A DNA stretch of 64,000 nucleotides from Dioscorea cayenensis subsp. rotundata (taxonomy: Eukaryota > Streptophyta > Magnoliopsida > Dioscoreales > Dioscoreaceae), in assembly GCF_009730915.1 (NCBI RefSeq), contig NC_052481.1:1860001-1924000 (forward strand), written 5' to 3'. Numbering within the stretch: the first letter of the stretch is position 1; each line of letters starts with the position of its first letter. The notes beneath the pieces are model-generated. The model did not search any database. It worked only from the letters and a program-made list of their open reading frames with translations, and was not told the DNA's origin. The position numbers and the translations under genes were made by a program. This document shows, piece after piece, positions 1 through 11,000 of the stretch.

Positions 1-320
1 TTGTTATTGGGTCATCCATACTAACTGATCTGTTAATTGTTAGTTTTCTTTTTTTAACAGAGCTATTCGACAAAAAATAGTATCAATGTATGTAGATGTA
101 GTTATATATATATATATGGTTAAGTTAATCTAGATTTTCCATGCTTACTATTGTAACTAGTTATTTCATTTTTATCAATTACTCTTGGTAGGAGATCCAT
201 TATAACATATGTTTATTATCAATTGAATACTCTCATTAAGTTTCATGGGCAGCATGGCATGTGTAAAGAGGTTATCTTTTATATTAACAACAGAACCAAA
301 GAATCAGGGATGAGAATTAC
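1..320 (-). other. Partial intron of the Rab gene
   Basis: AT-rich sequence after the donor that follows ETAK. No continuation of the Rab reading frame is visible, so this is read as the start of an intron whose acceptor lies beyond the window. It contains a short TA run near 103-117. Confidence 0.7.
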
Positions 321-3300
321 CTTGGCTGTCTCGTAAGACACAACTTTGTTAGCTGTCAGATCACATTTGTTTCCAACCAAAATCTTGTTCACATTTTCGC
401 TGGCGTAACGGTCGATCTCATTCAGCCATTGTTTGACATTATTGAAGCTCTCCTGATCCGTCACATCATATACCACCTGGCATCAAGTGAAAGGGTATTT
501 ACCCAGTCAACCTTTATTTGTTAGAAGACAATAACTGTTACAACAAAATTAACTTACGATTATTCCATGGGCGCCACGATAGTAGCTGCTGGTAATTGTT
601 CTAAACCGTTCTTGTCCAGCAGTATCCCACTATGAAAGGCAAGCATAGTTAAAACATTTTATATTGAAAAAGAAAAAAAAGAAAAACCATTGAGTACGAA
701 TCAAGATAGAAGACATGGCAAAAAAAAAAAAAGGATACTAGTTAGAAAAACAATAATAAACCAAACAAAACAAAACAAACGTGAAAGAGAAAATAAAGCA
801 AGGATAATGCTATCATTTGATTTCTCCATGCTTCATAAATATCCGAGCAAAAGGCTTGCATTATGAGTTCCCTTTTTTTATCCAAATAGTCAAATACTAT
901 TTGGAATATTGGAAACTCAGATCCAAAGGCATAATATATGCATACAAAAACTTTCCACCTGCTTGACTAGGAAATCATATTCCAGTTGATTATGTAGTTG
1001 CAAAGAATGTTAGGCTGATAAATCAACCCTGGATACCCACTTAGCCAACCCATACAAGTCAAGTCAGTTTCTGTACTAATTCTAAGAAATCAACCCAAAT
1101 TTCAAGATACACACTACACTTAATCAAACTCAGAGTCACTTCGGTGAGGATTAACAAACCAAACAACTTAGAGTTACTTCACATGAAACACTAACTTCTT
1201 TAAGAATGCCAAATTCCTGATGCACTATGGCGCGCGGATGGCAATAGGTACACAATTTGCCCAAGGCTAACCAGTCTGTCCTGTCCGAATAATTTAAAAA
1301 ATACATTGCTTAAATATCATAATCTACTACAATATGTTGCCATAGACTGTGTTGTGAATTTGTATATACCTTGATTTAGGCACAGAATATTTTAAGAATT
1401 GCACTTAGGAGCAAAATTAGGCAATTTGTAATGGGTCACATGATGGGTATAAACAAGAAGTTAACTATGTAAGAGTAAATGGCAAGTTAGTCCACTGCTG
1501 AACAAACTTGAATTTGTATTATTTAGCTCGAATCCTTCAGATGAAGAGGAAAATTTAGTTAACAGGCAACATGGGTACTCAAATAAAATAAGAGAATTCA
1601 CAATTACCAAAAAATAAAAAATAACAATTGCAGCGAAACATGACTCACAATCTGAAGTTTGATGGTCTTCCCATCCTGCTCCACAGTGCGTATTTTCTGC
1701 CAAGTAATGTTTCCATCAGAATAAAGCAACTTAATCAAATCCACTCATGACAAAAGAAGCAATCTATACTTACAAAATCAACTCCAATGGTGCTGATGTA
1801 ACTCTCCAGATACGAATCATCCTAACAATTAGAAGCAAACAAACATAAAACACACGCAGTTGTTGAAGAAAAGCTTGAATCATAACAGAAGTCTAAATTG
1901 TTCGAAACACATATTATTAAAGAGCAGTTATAAAATATAAAACTATATTAGCATCCAACAATGTACTTTCTAGAAGTATAAAAGTGAAATTAAATTTCAA
2001 TTTTAGCTTTTCTAAAATTATTTGTTTAGAATAACTTAACTTCAAAAGTTAATTTAACAGAAATAAGATTCCTTACAGCAAATCTAAGAAGGAGGCAAGA
2101 CTTGCCAACACCAGAATCTCCAATTAGCAAAAGCTTGAACAGGTAATCGCTGGAGAATAGAGGAAATTATAAAAGAAATCTTAAGTCAGTGGAAACAAAA
2201 GTGTAAAAACAAAATTACATGAAATATAATTTTTTCAACAACCAGGTTCTTCAAAGTAAATGATATATCAGGCGACGAGGACTATGGTCCTGAAAAAACA
2301 TGTAAATAACAATGGTACCCTTGATTATCTTCAGAGAGACAAACTCCCTTTGCCTAAACTTCTACTGACCAATATCTGTATTACCCACATCATTTTTCAT
2401 GGAAGCAAGATGGTCCTAAAAATTAATATCTAGCAAAACCAAGTGGATTAATATTTTGCCTAGAACCATTTTTACTTCTACTGTTCTACAAAAAGTCAAA
2501 ACATTTAAATTTTTTTATTGCTTTCTATCTCTCTTGCAGATAAGGAGGCTAGGATAGGATACCATACATGTGGATGGAGCATGTAATATCCTTGCACACT
2601 TGCTAAGGAACGATCATGGATTCATTGAGGTATGAAAAGTGAAAAAAAAAAAAGTTTTTTAGATAAGAATAATAATTGTGAGCTTAACAACATAGATGAA
2701 GATTGAAAGGTGATAACAAGGTGAGCCTGAAAACCAATCCTATTACTCCACTTGCCTTGGTCGATGTAGCTCAGTTAATAGAGCTCTGGTCTTGCAATTA
2801 GCTCATATAAATGAATAATTATCCAGGACAACATATACAAAATAGAATAATTTATTAGTTCGATGGCTTCCTTCTTACTTAAGCTGACTCAAGAAGCATT
2901 GGTCATACCACCTCATACAAGACTTATCATACAATTTGGATTGGCAAACATGCATGAATTAGAATTGTAATAATGGCTTTCCTTTTAAAGGGTCAAAGCA
3001 CACGATCAGTAACATGTTTCATTCACACAAGATACGAAAACACAAATTTTCTCCCTTACTGGACTTTGCAGAAACAGAAGCCTCATTCTCTAAATTTTTC
3101 AAAAGGTTCTTTTTTTCTTCTAATGTTATACTTTTAAATCACAGTTAAAAGTTAAAGCCAGCTTTTTGATAAATATATTCTTATAATTAATTTCTAAAAC
3201 ACATCAATATGAACATGTAATCTCACAACATCCAGAACCACCAAATCATCGCAAAAGATGAAATTTAAGACAAAATGGAAACAAATCAAATTGTTCAAAT

Positions 3301-3535
3301 GCACAAGATCCAGAAAAACAAAAAATTCAACATCAAAACACAATAAACCGTATAAATCCTAATTCTCAAACACCAGATCCAACATGATGCCCTAGCGAAC
3401 AAACCATACCAAATATAACAAAAAAAAATTGGGATTTAATCATCGTCTCTTGCCCTAATTCAACCATGAATCGATTGGAGAGAGAAATCAAAGAAGAACG
3501 AAGAGGGATTGCGAGACTTACTACTCGGGATTCAT
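321..3535 (-). CDS. RABD2: Rab GTPase of the RABD2/Rab1 group (3' end outside window)
   Basis: Small GTPase for ER-to-Golgi vesicle traffic. Exons on the minus strand: 3522-3535, 2077-2149, 1774-1821, 1649-1696, 558-629, 321-476. All have GT-AG borders and continuous phase, giving the first 137 of the usual ~203 residues. Visible motifs are the P-loop GDSGVGKS (about 15-22), the switch I segment YISTIGVDF, switch II WDTAGQE, and NKCD for guanine recognition. The start at 3535 gives MNPEYDYLFK, the standard Rab1/RABD start, with only 14 coding bases in exon 1. The last visible exon ends in phase 0 at 321 after ETAK. The SAK motif and the prenylated Cys tail are not found in 1-320, so they must lie off the left edge. 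The effector-loop sequence places it in RABD2 rather than RABE or RABA. Family assignment is firm; the exact paralogue is not resolved. Confidence 0.94.
2758..2803 (+). repeat. tRNA-like fragment in Rab intron 1
   Basis: The bases resemble the 5' half of a tRNA-Ala(TGC)-like molecule: an acceptor-like start, TAGCTCAGTTAATAGAGC as a D-arm (box A), then a CTTGCAA anticodon loop. The 3' arm of the anticodon stem does not pair and no convincing T-arm follows. It is a truncated or decayed tRNA-derived piece, either a SINE relic or an organelle-derived fragment, not a working tRNA gene. Confidence 0.35.
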
Positions 3536-3794
3536 GGCGGGAGCGCGAGGGATTTGCGGGTCCCGAAGTTGTGTTTTTCTCCAAACAAGATCCCTTTTTT
3601 TTTTTTTACACGAAAAATTTATAAGAAATTCACGAAATTTGAGTCGAGAGAACTGCACGCGCACGTGCGTTCCCCATTCGGTTGGAAACCCAAATTACCT
3701 ATATACCCTTTTTACTGCTTCATATTACCTTCAAACCAAGGATATGTAGATATGTATTTATGTATATATATACATTAAATATTTTGAAATTTAA

Positions 3795-3915
3795 CTAAAT
3801 TTTGGACCAAACACTGGTTAGGTAAGTGAAAAGGCATGTGGGTATGTGTGGGAGACTGAAGGTTGAATCCTTCCTTCGCATTCCTACTATAATAGTAATT
3901 CTGTGCAGTTATAAT
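3795..3915 (+). mobile_element. Candidate tRNA-derived SINE fragment
   Basis: A box A-like TGGTTAGGTAAG (about 3817) is followed about 40 bp later by a box B-like GGTTGAATCC (about 3861), the spacing of an internal RNA polymerase III promoter. The flanking text is not part of any gene. No poly-A tail or target duplication was delimited, so the ends are approximate. Confidence 0.4.
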
Positions 3916-4193
3916 TTTTAATATATTATTTTGGATGTAAGTGACATACCGTCATTGTTCCACGTGTCAACCCGCTTTATTGTACCTTTTGCAGAGTGGT
4001 GTTTATCATGTTTGTCAGGAAAAATAAATAAATAATAATTTGCTTTGTTTTAAATGTAGGGTTTTTGTTTTTATATTCATGTGCACTTACAAAGAGGAAA
4101 CGTGGATATTTGCTAATATATTATTGTTTTATTTTATATATCAGTTTAGCTAAACATTCATCAATTTCTTCAATATATATATATGACAATATG

Positions 4194-4357
4194 TTTTCTG
4201 GGGACGTCCCCAGAAAAATAATTTTGAAATGTCTCTTTAACAGGAGCTAGATCACCCATATTGGGGTTATATTTATAATAGAATAACCGTTAGATGATAA
4301 TCTAATGGTTGTTGCAAAACATTCTTAAATTTTTAAATCTAGGGATATCCCTAGATT
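4194..4357. repeat. Two perfect palindromes flanking ~120 bp
   Basis: Bases 4194-4217 form a 24-bp perfect palindrome centred on GGGGACGTCCCC. Bases 4336-4357 form a 22-bp perfect palindrome centred on AGGGATATCCCT. Each can fold into a hairpin. A shorter ACGGACGTCC core recurs near 37059, which hints at a dispersed repeat family. Confidence 0.75.
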
Positions 4358-4677
4358 ACTGATCCTTTATTGTTATTCTTATTTAAAGAGAAACCTCCCT
4401 TGTTATCCATGGTTGACCAAATAAAAAAAAAGGGATTATTATAAAATATATAACTTTAAAAAAATTTTACATGGATGTTTAAATTATAAAGGTATACACA
4501 CACATAATTTTTATAAAGAAATACAAGCATGCCTTCTCAAATTACAGTGCCTTAAATATGATGGTTTCTTAGTTCTCAAAATAAATATTTGAGTTTAATC
4601 ATTCCTATAATACTTGAATTAGTATTTCATTTTAATAACTCACAGGTTTGCTTCTGCAGGTAGTACACATTTATCAA

Positions 4678-4718
<41 letters not shown>
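4678..4718. repeat. AAT trinucleotide microsatellite
   Basis: About 13 uninterrupted AAT units in intergenic DNA. Confidence 0.9.
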
Positions 4719-5085
4719 GATACATTAGAGTTTGGTATTTTCTTCGCAAATAATCATATCACCTGCCAAAAATAAACCTGGAAATGAAATAATCAAATGT
4801 TACATCTCATTGCTAATGTGTTCCCTCCCTTTCTTTTTTCACTCAAATTTCCTTAATACAAATACATTATATAATAATAATAATAATAATTTAAATACAT
4901 ATTATTCAGTGATTAAATGAGTCAAACAACAATGAATAGAATACAAACATTGCTCATACATTACAAAATCTGTACATTATCTTTAAGTTGCACAGAAGCA
5001 AGCCATCCTCCGAGAGAGCAATAATTTGTTTCAAGATAACTGTGATATAGTATCGAAAAACCTGAGCAATCAATCAAACACAATT

Positions 5086-8000
5086 TCAGAAACCCGGCAA
5101 GAGCGATAAGTCGGCTATGCCTTTAGGGAGATCTGCAATTTTCTTCAGAAGCGCAAGCCGATTTTTCCTAATTCTTTCGTCGTCCTGAGAATGTAAATGC
5201 AAAGCTTCAATGCATAAGATGGGAATACAAGCTTACAACAATTGATCATAATAATCAGATCATTATGAATGAATCTTTTGTTTTAGAGATGGTGATGACT
5301 TCCTCATCATTCACAAAAGAGGAATAACTTCAGTAAAAACTTTAAGATAAGGTTAGTAAATGCTAATCAAGTTCTTTTTGGCTTTAAAGTGAGAGGATCT
5401 ATTCAAATTTAAATGTAAAAGTACAGCTAATATTCAAACGCTAGTGAAAGATGGGTTTTGAAAAACAATATTTATGAGACCTGTAAATCATGTATTTGAT
5501 CTAGTTATGTTGTTAATGAATAAAGGTATTAACAATATATAAATATATGAGACTTATAAATTTATGGTTCATGAGAATTACTATTTAGCGAAAGAGATCA
5601 TCATTTTATATTCATATACTCTTCCGTCTTTTTACTTGTCACATATACCTAATTCACACCAATTAAGAAAACTTGATTGAAGTTAGTTGATTACCCTATA
5701 TTTTTAAAAAAAATTCTATTACTTTTCCAAAACTACCCCTATTTAAAACTCAACTAAAGTGGAATATATGATTTAATGCTTAATTGATTGTGATTTATTA
5801 AAAATTGTACAAATACATTAAATTAAAGGGTAAATTTGAAAAACATTATTTAATATTGCACAAAATTTCTAATGTAACGAGTAAAAAAAAAACAGAGAAG
5901 AGCTCTAAAACGTGATAAGTAAAAATGAACGGAGGGAGTAAATAATAGCAGAAGCCATACCGCCATCACATATACATGTTCAAAGAAATCTTCTAGAGGC
6001 TGCGACAATTGTGAGGATATGTTTAAAGAAAGACGCCAATATCAACATCTACGGAACAATCAAACAGAACAAAGTCAGTCAATTGCTATGATTACGACAA
6101 ACCTTGTCAGAAAAAGAAAAAAAGAAAAAAGACTTAAAGAGGAGAGATATTGACCAGCATACAACTTGATAGTTGGCCAAGAAGATATAGAGCAAAGATG
6201 TGATTCAAAAATCGAATAACTCTTTCTACATATTTCACCTACTGTGTGTGTTATCACTGAATGGGGAATTACCTGGATGGATTTCAGACTCTACTGCTAA
6301 ATAAGCACTCCATAATGCTCGCTCTTCGTCACTCTCAAATGCAGCTTCACTTACCTATTAAATGGTCCCACAAAGTGAGAAAAAAATGTGTGAAAATCTA
6401 GAAGATATAGCATGATAGTTGCCCAAGATACAACATGTACATGTTATCACATGTTCACCAGTTTTCGCACCCTTTAGTTACAGATCAAGATGTTGACATA
6501 AGATGTTACAACCAAATTATTGAAGTACAAATTGAATACATTTTAATGGGATATTCCATAGCTGTCTTTGTCGACTAACTCATGTTAAGGAACAAATTAG
6601 TGCAAAGATAAATCTCTCACATAAAACAGTAGAGGAGATGGTTTGCATGGCAATAAAGACTCTTCATCACATGACTAAACGGATAGGATGTATCTATCAG
6701 ATGCATCTAAGGAGCTAATTCTTTATATGTGTGTGCATGCAGCGTGTTTGTGTGTGTGTGGACAGGTGTGACTTATATTATAGATACTTGTGAAACAAAA
6801 ATGTGTTTCTTTTTACTTGTCACATTTACCTAATTCACACCGATTAAGAAAAACTGGTTAAAATTAGTTGGGCACCTGTATTTTATAAAAATTTTCAATA
6901 TTTTTCAAAACTACCTCTATTTAAAACTTCACTAGTGGAGTATATAATTTAATACTTAGTTGATTGTGATTTATTGAAAATTGTACAAATACATTAAATT
7001 AAAGGGTAGATTTGGAAAAAAATTATTTAATGATGCACAAAATTTCTAATATAACAAGTAAAAAGAACAGGAAAAAGCTCCAAAACGTGACAAGAAAAAA
7101 GAAACGGAGAGAGTATTAAGTAATGTTTTATGAGACTTTGTTGGTAGTGCTGGAAATTTTGCATATTGCATAATAGGGTTATCTTCGGAAAAAATTACAG
7201 AAGCACAATAAGTTATACCAAACAAAAATAAAAGTTCACTGAAGATTAAATATTATCATCAGAACCACTGTATGTTACTATGGAGGTAGCAATAGCCAAT
7301 AAGAAGAACATATTCAGACATTATATGCTGCAAGACTTCACATGTGAATTCCTAAGGAACACACTCATGTTGATGAGACCTATTCTGCTGATAAGCATCA
7401 TATAACTAATATAAGGCACAAGCATGCAGGATGAAAATTGGCAATCTTGCGGCACAGAGGCTTCTTCACAACAATTTGGCGAACATAACATGTTTTTTCC
7501 TAGAAAGTTGGATTGAACAAATATAATGTTGATCCAAAAAGTGGTGATTCAATTTAATTAGAAGATTGTGTAGCCAGTTTAGTTTGGATTAGCCATCAAC
7601 ATGCACTATCTTTGTGCTTTCTACCAATTGAGATTATTTCGGGGAAAACAAAATTCAATAGGTAACAATAAGCAGGTCAAGCCTTTAACTTCAAAAATCT
7701 AGTTATAGCAATGTGATGAACAACTAACTGAATTGAGTAATTTTTGAACTTTTACCAGCCTAGCAAACATCAAGAATGCCAGTATAAATCATTTTTAATA
7801 TGCTTACCTTTACAAGGGCTATTATTGGGAATAAAAGTAACAATGAGCAGGCCAGGCCATTAATTTCAAAATTTTAGTTGCAGCGATTTGAGATATCAGC
7901 TAACTGAATGGAGTAATTTTTGAACTATCACCAGAAGCGTACCAGTACAAATAATTTTTAGCATGCTTACCTCCACATCAGTGCCAATGTCCTTCCCACG

Positions 8001-11000
8001 GATAATTCTAGTTGGCCTTGAGTATGCTTCAATAACTTTCAGGAAAAGATCACCTCCAGCTAGAGCCTCCATCTAGCATGAGTATATATTATGACAAATC
8101 AATGAAAATAAGCATGCTTGATATGCAAAATTTCACACCCACCACAAATTCTGTGGCATATTATTAAAAGTACCAACACACATAGGAAAGAAACACTTTA
8201 ATGCAACATTTCACCTTCCAAAAGTATTAACATCATCAATTCTATATAAAACAAAAGCTTTTGCACTTAAAGCTTCCAAATTTCAAATGTGCATTGTGGT
8301 CCAACATTATGGCATCTAGTGGCGATCTCACAGAGGCAGAGTGAATAAATTTCTCACATGGTCGCAGGATTTTTAGTCTTCTAACAAGGAAAAAGGTTCT
8401 ATTGTGCCTTTGTGGGAGTACATGCATTTTAAGTCATGTCCCTCTAAAGCTTTGACACCTTTTTTGCCATTGATAGTTGCGCAAATGGGGAGGAGATAAG
8501 CATGGGCTAGAGTAAGGAGAAAGACAACAAAAAATATTCAACATTTGAATTCATAGTCAAAGACAAGTTGTTAATAACTTAAGTTAATATTGATAAAAAA
8601 GAACAGAATCACATAATCTCTTATTTACTAAAGAACAAAAAAGAACATAGTTTCTCACATGGTTGTGGGATTTTGAGTCTTCTAACAAGTAAAAAGGTGC
8701 TACTGTGCCTTTGTGGGAGTGCATGCATGTTTATATTCTCTAAAGCTTTGACACCATTTTTGCCATTGATAGCACCACAAGGTTTGGGCAAATGGGGAAG
8801 AGATAAGCATACTCGTAATCACTTTTCTCACTTATTGTGCAAAACAAGGAGTATTTGTAAAATTTTCTTAAAGCTTTTTGAAGAGAGCTAGAGTAAGGTG
8901 AAAGAAAACCAAAAATATTCAACATTTAATTCATAGCCAAATATTTGTTAACAACTTAATTTAATATGAATAAAAAAGAACAGAAATATCACAAAATCAC
9001 TAATTTACTAAACTTCCAAAACACTTACTTCAATAGCTGATTTTGCAGCTAAACAAGGTGAATTTGAGCGTTCTGAAAGTACTGAACGAACAATTTCAGA
9101 ACTTATACCCTTATCCAACTGTAAGGAAACACAAATAAAATATCACATAATAAAGTGAACTGAAGCTTACTGAGAAAACCTGTGTATGAGGTAGCTAAAT
9201 AACAAAATCAGAAGCAACAGCCAACAAGCTACCACAGGAGTCCTTATCATATCGTAAAATATATATATATATATATATAGAGGACCATAATCATTGTTAA
9301 AGCAATACAATTTACCTAAAATTGTTTCCAAGTATGAGCACATAAAATATGTAGTAAGTATTTGCAGTGCAACTCGATATGGTTCAATTGATTGGTTACA
9401 GAATGATGGTTTGAGGATATAAAAATGGTCAGTCTGATCCCAATAGAACTTTAAGTGGCCCATGGACCATGGCCTTAATATACACTATATTAGGCTTCAT
9501 TTGCCCATGTTGTAATGGCCTAGACAGGCACCCGGTGGTGACAAGGTATTGCCGGGCAAACTTGGCCAAGGGGAGAAAGGCCATGAAAATTCTAAGTATG
9601 GGTAAGCCCAAAGTTGATCGGTCCAAGTGGTAAGGCAGCAGTGCGCATGGTCGGTGCTGCTAAGGCCGGGTGTCGAGCTCGGCCACCGAGCGTGTTCAAG
9701 CGGGCGCATGACCGAGAGCACCAGGAAAAGTTGCCTCAGTGCTGCGCATGACCAAGAAATCTTGTCACGGCCGGGCGGGCCAGGCAGTCATAACCAAGAG
9801 GCATGGGCGCACGCATGGGCAAACTGCCGCACGTCCGTGACCGGGAGACGTGCGGAGTGGTGTCCATGCGTGACCGGGTTGAGGTGTGAACAGTTGCACC
9901 GAGCAATTACCAAAAACGGTTGAGCCACTTTCTCTGAGACGTGAACACTTGGTGGAATGTAGTCAACCTTATCTCCAACGCGCACATGATCGAGAGATGT
10001 GCGGAGTGGCGTCCGTGCTTGGCCAAATGGCGACCAAGAGTCAGGGCGCAAGCGGTTGAGCCACTTTCTCTGAGACGTGGACACTTGACACTCGGTGGAG
10101 AGCAATTAACCCCATGTGCCCTTGTGGTTGGTTATTCTAACCGCCATATTCGTTCTTGTAACTTAGACAAAAGGCTTTTAGCCGAAAGTTTTGTAAGAAT
10201 AAAAGTCTAAGTATTTTGATTGCCTCTTTTTTGTGTTTGCTTCCGTTTGCTTCCGTTTGCTTGTTGTGATACTTGTGATGAGGCGAAGCTTGGCTGGCGG
10301 CAAGCACAGGCGGCGTTGCGCCATCATAGTCTTGACGGGAGAAAAAAAAACTAAGTGTTGGGAAAAGTAACCTTCCTAAGACTGTGACACTTGCTATGAT
10401 GAATTATATATCACACACTAATGTTGTAAGTTCAACAATAAGGCTTCACTTGGGAAAACATGTCTGCTAAATTATCTCCTTCTCAATTTTGATGGTGATG
10501 CATGTGAACAAGGGAACGGCAATATATATGATTCCCAAGATCAAGAACCCGCTAGGATAATATGATTAAGAATAAATAAAAGTAAACTTCATCCTAATGA
10601 AAAGAAGTAATATTATCCCATTACTCCAATCTTTGATGAAGGCAACTAAAGATAATAGTCAACTAAGAGATAAAATTAACACAAAACCTAGGCTAAGATT
10701 AAGATAATATCCCAACCAGAGCCACAATCTCAACTACAAACTAAGCATTTCTAAAGCTTCACTCTTTTTGGGTGGGAAAATGGACCAAGAAAAACAAACA
10801 GTATATTGTCAAAACACAAATTAAGAGTCAAAGGAAGGGCTAGGTTATGCCTATAAATTCTTCACCAGCATTTTATGCCACTAATTCTGAAATCTGTGAA
10901 GATTATGCCTTTCTAACAAACTTCAAGAGATTGAGATAAACATTTGATCAACAAATGGATGCAACTAAATCCATGAGTAGTATTAATTCCAGATCTACAA

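Larger units (their letters stand above)
3536..5085. other. Intergenic region: Rab leader and promoter, then 3' flank of glycyl-tRNA synthetase
   Basis: No coding gene is seen. About 100 bp next to the Rab start is more GC-rich and is probably leader. The rest is AT-rich and holds a SINE-like segment (3795-3915), two long perfect palindromes (4194-4217 and 4336-4357), an AAT microsatellite (4678-4718) and a short second AAT run near 4873-4888. Confidence 0.7.

Noticed and set aside
2758..2803. Functional tRNA-Ala gene.
   Set aside because: The anticodon stem is unpaired on its 3' side and there is no T-arm or acceptor 3' strand.
6015..6035. Programmed ribosomal frameshifting at the TTTAAAC-like heptamer in glycyl-tRNA synthetase exon 35.
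   Set aside because: The heptamer is not in the phase required for a -1 slip from the incoming frame, and no such mechanism is known for this gene family. An indel is simpler.
6000..6048. A U12-type intron end explaining the exon 35 problem.
   Set aside because: A branch-like TTTCTTTAAAC is present, but the partner donor is an ordinary GTAATT and the resulting join would delete conserved residues.
9497..10210. Overlapping open frames of 65-105 codons in the GC-rich island as genes.
   Set aside because: Frames are open on both strands because GC-rich DNA has few stops. None shows a protein motif and all lie in an intron.
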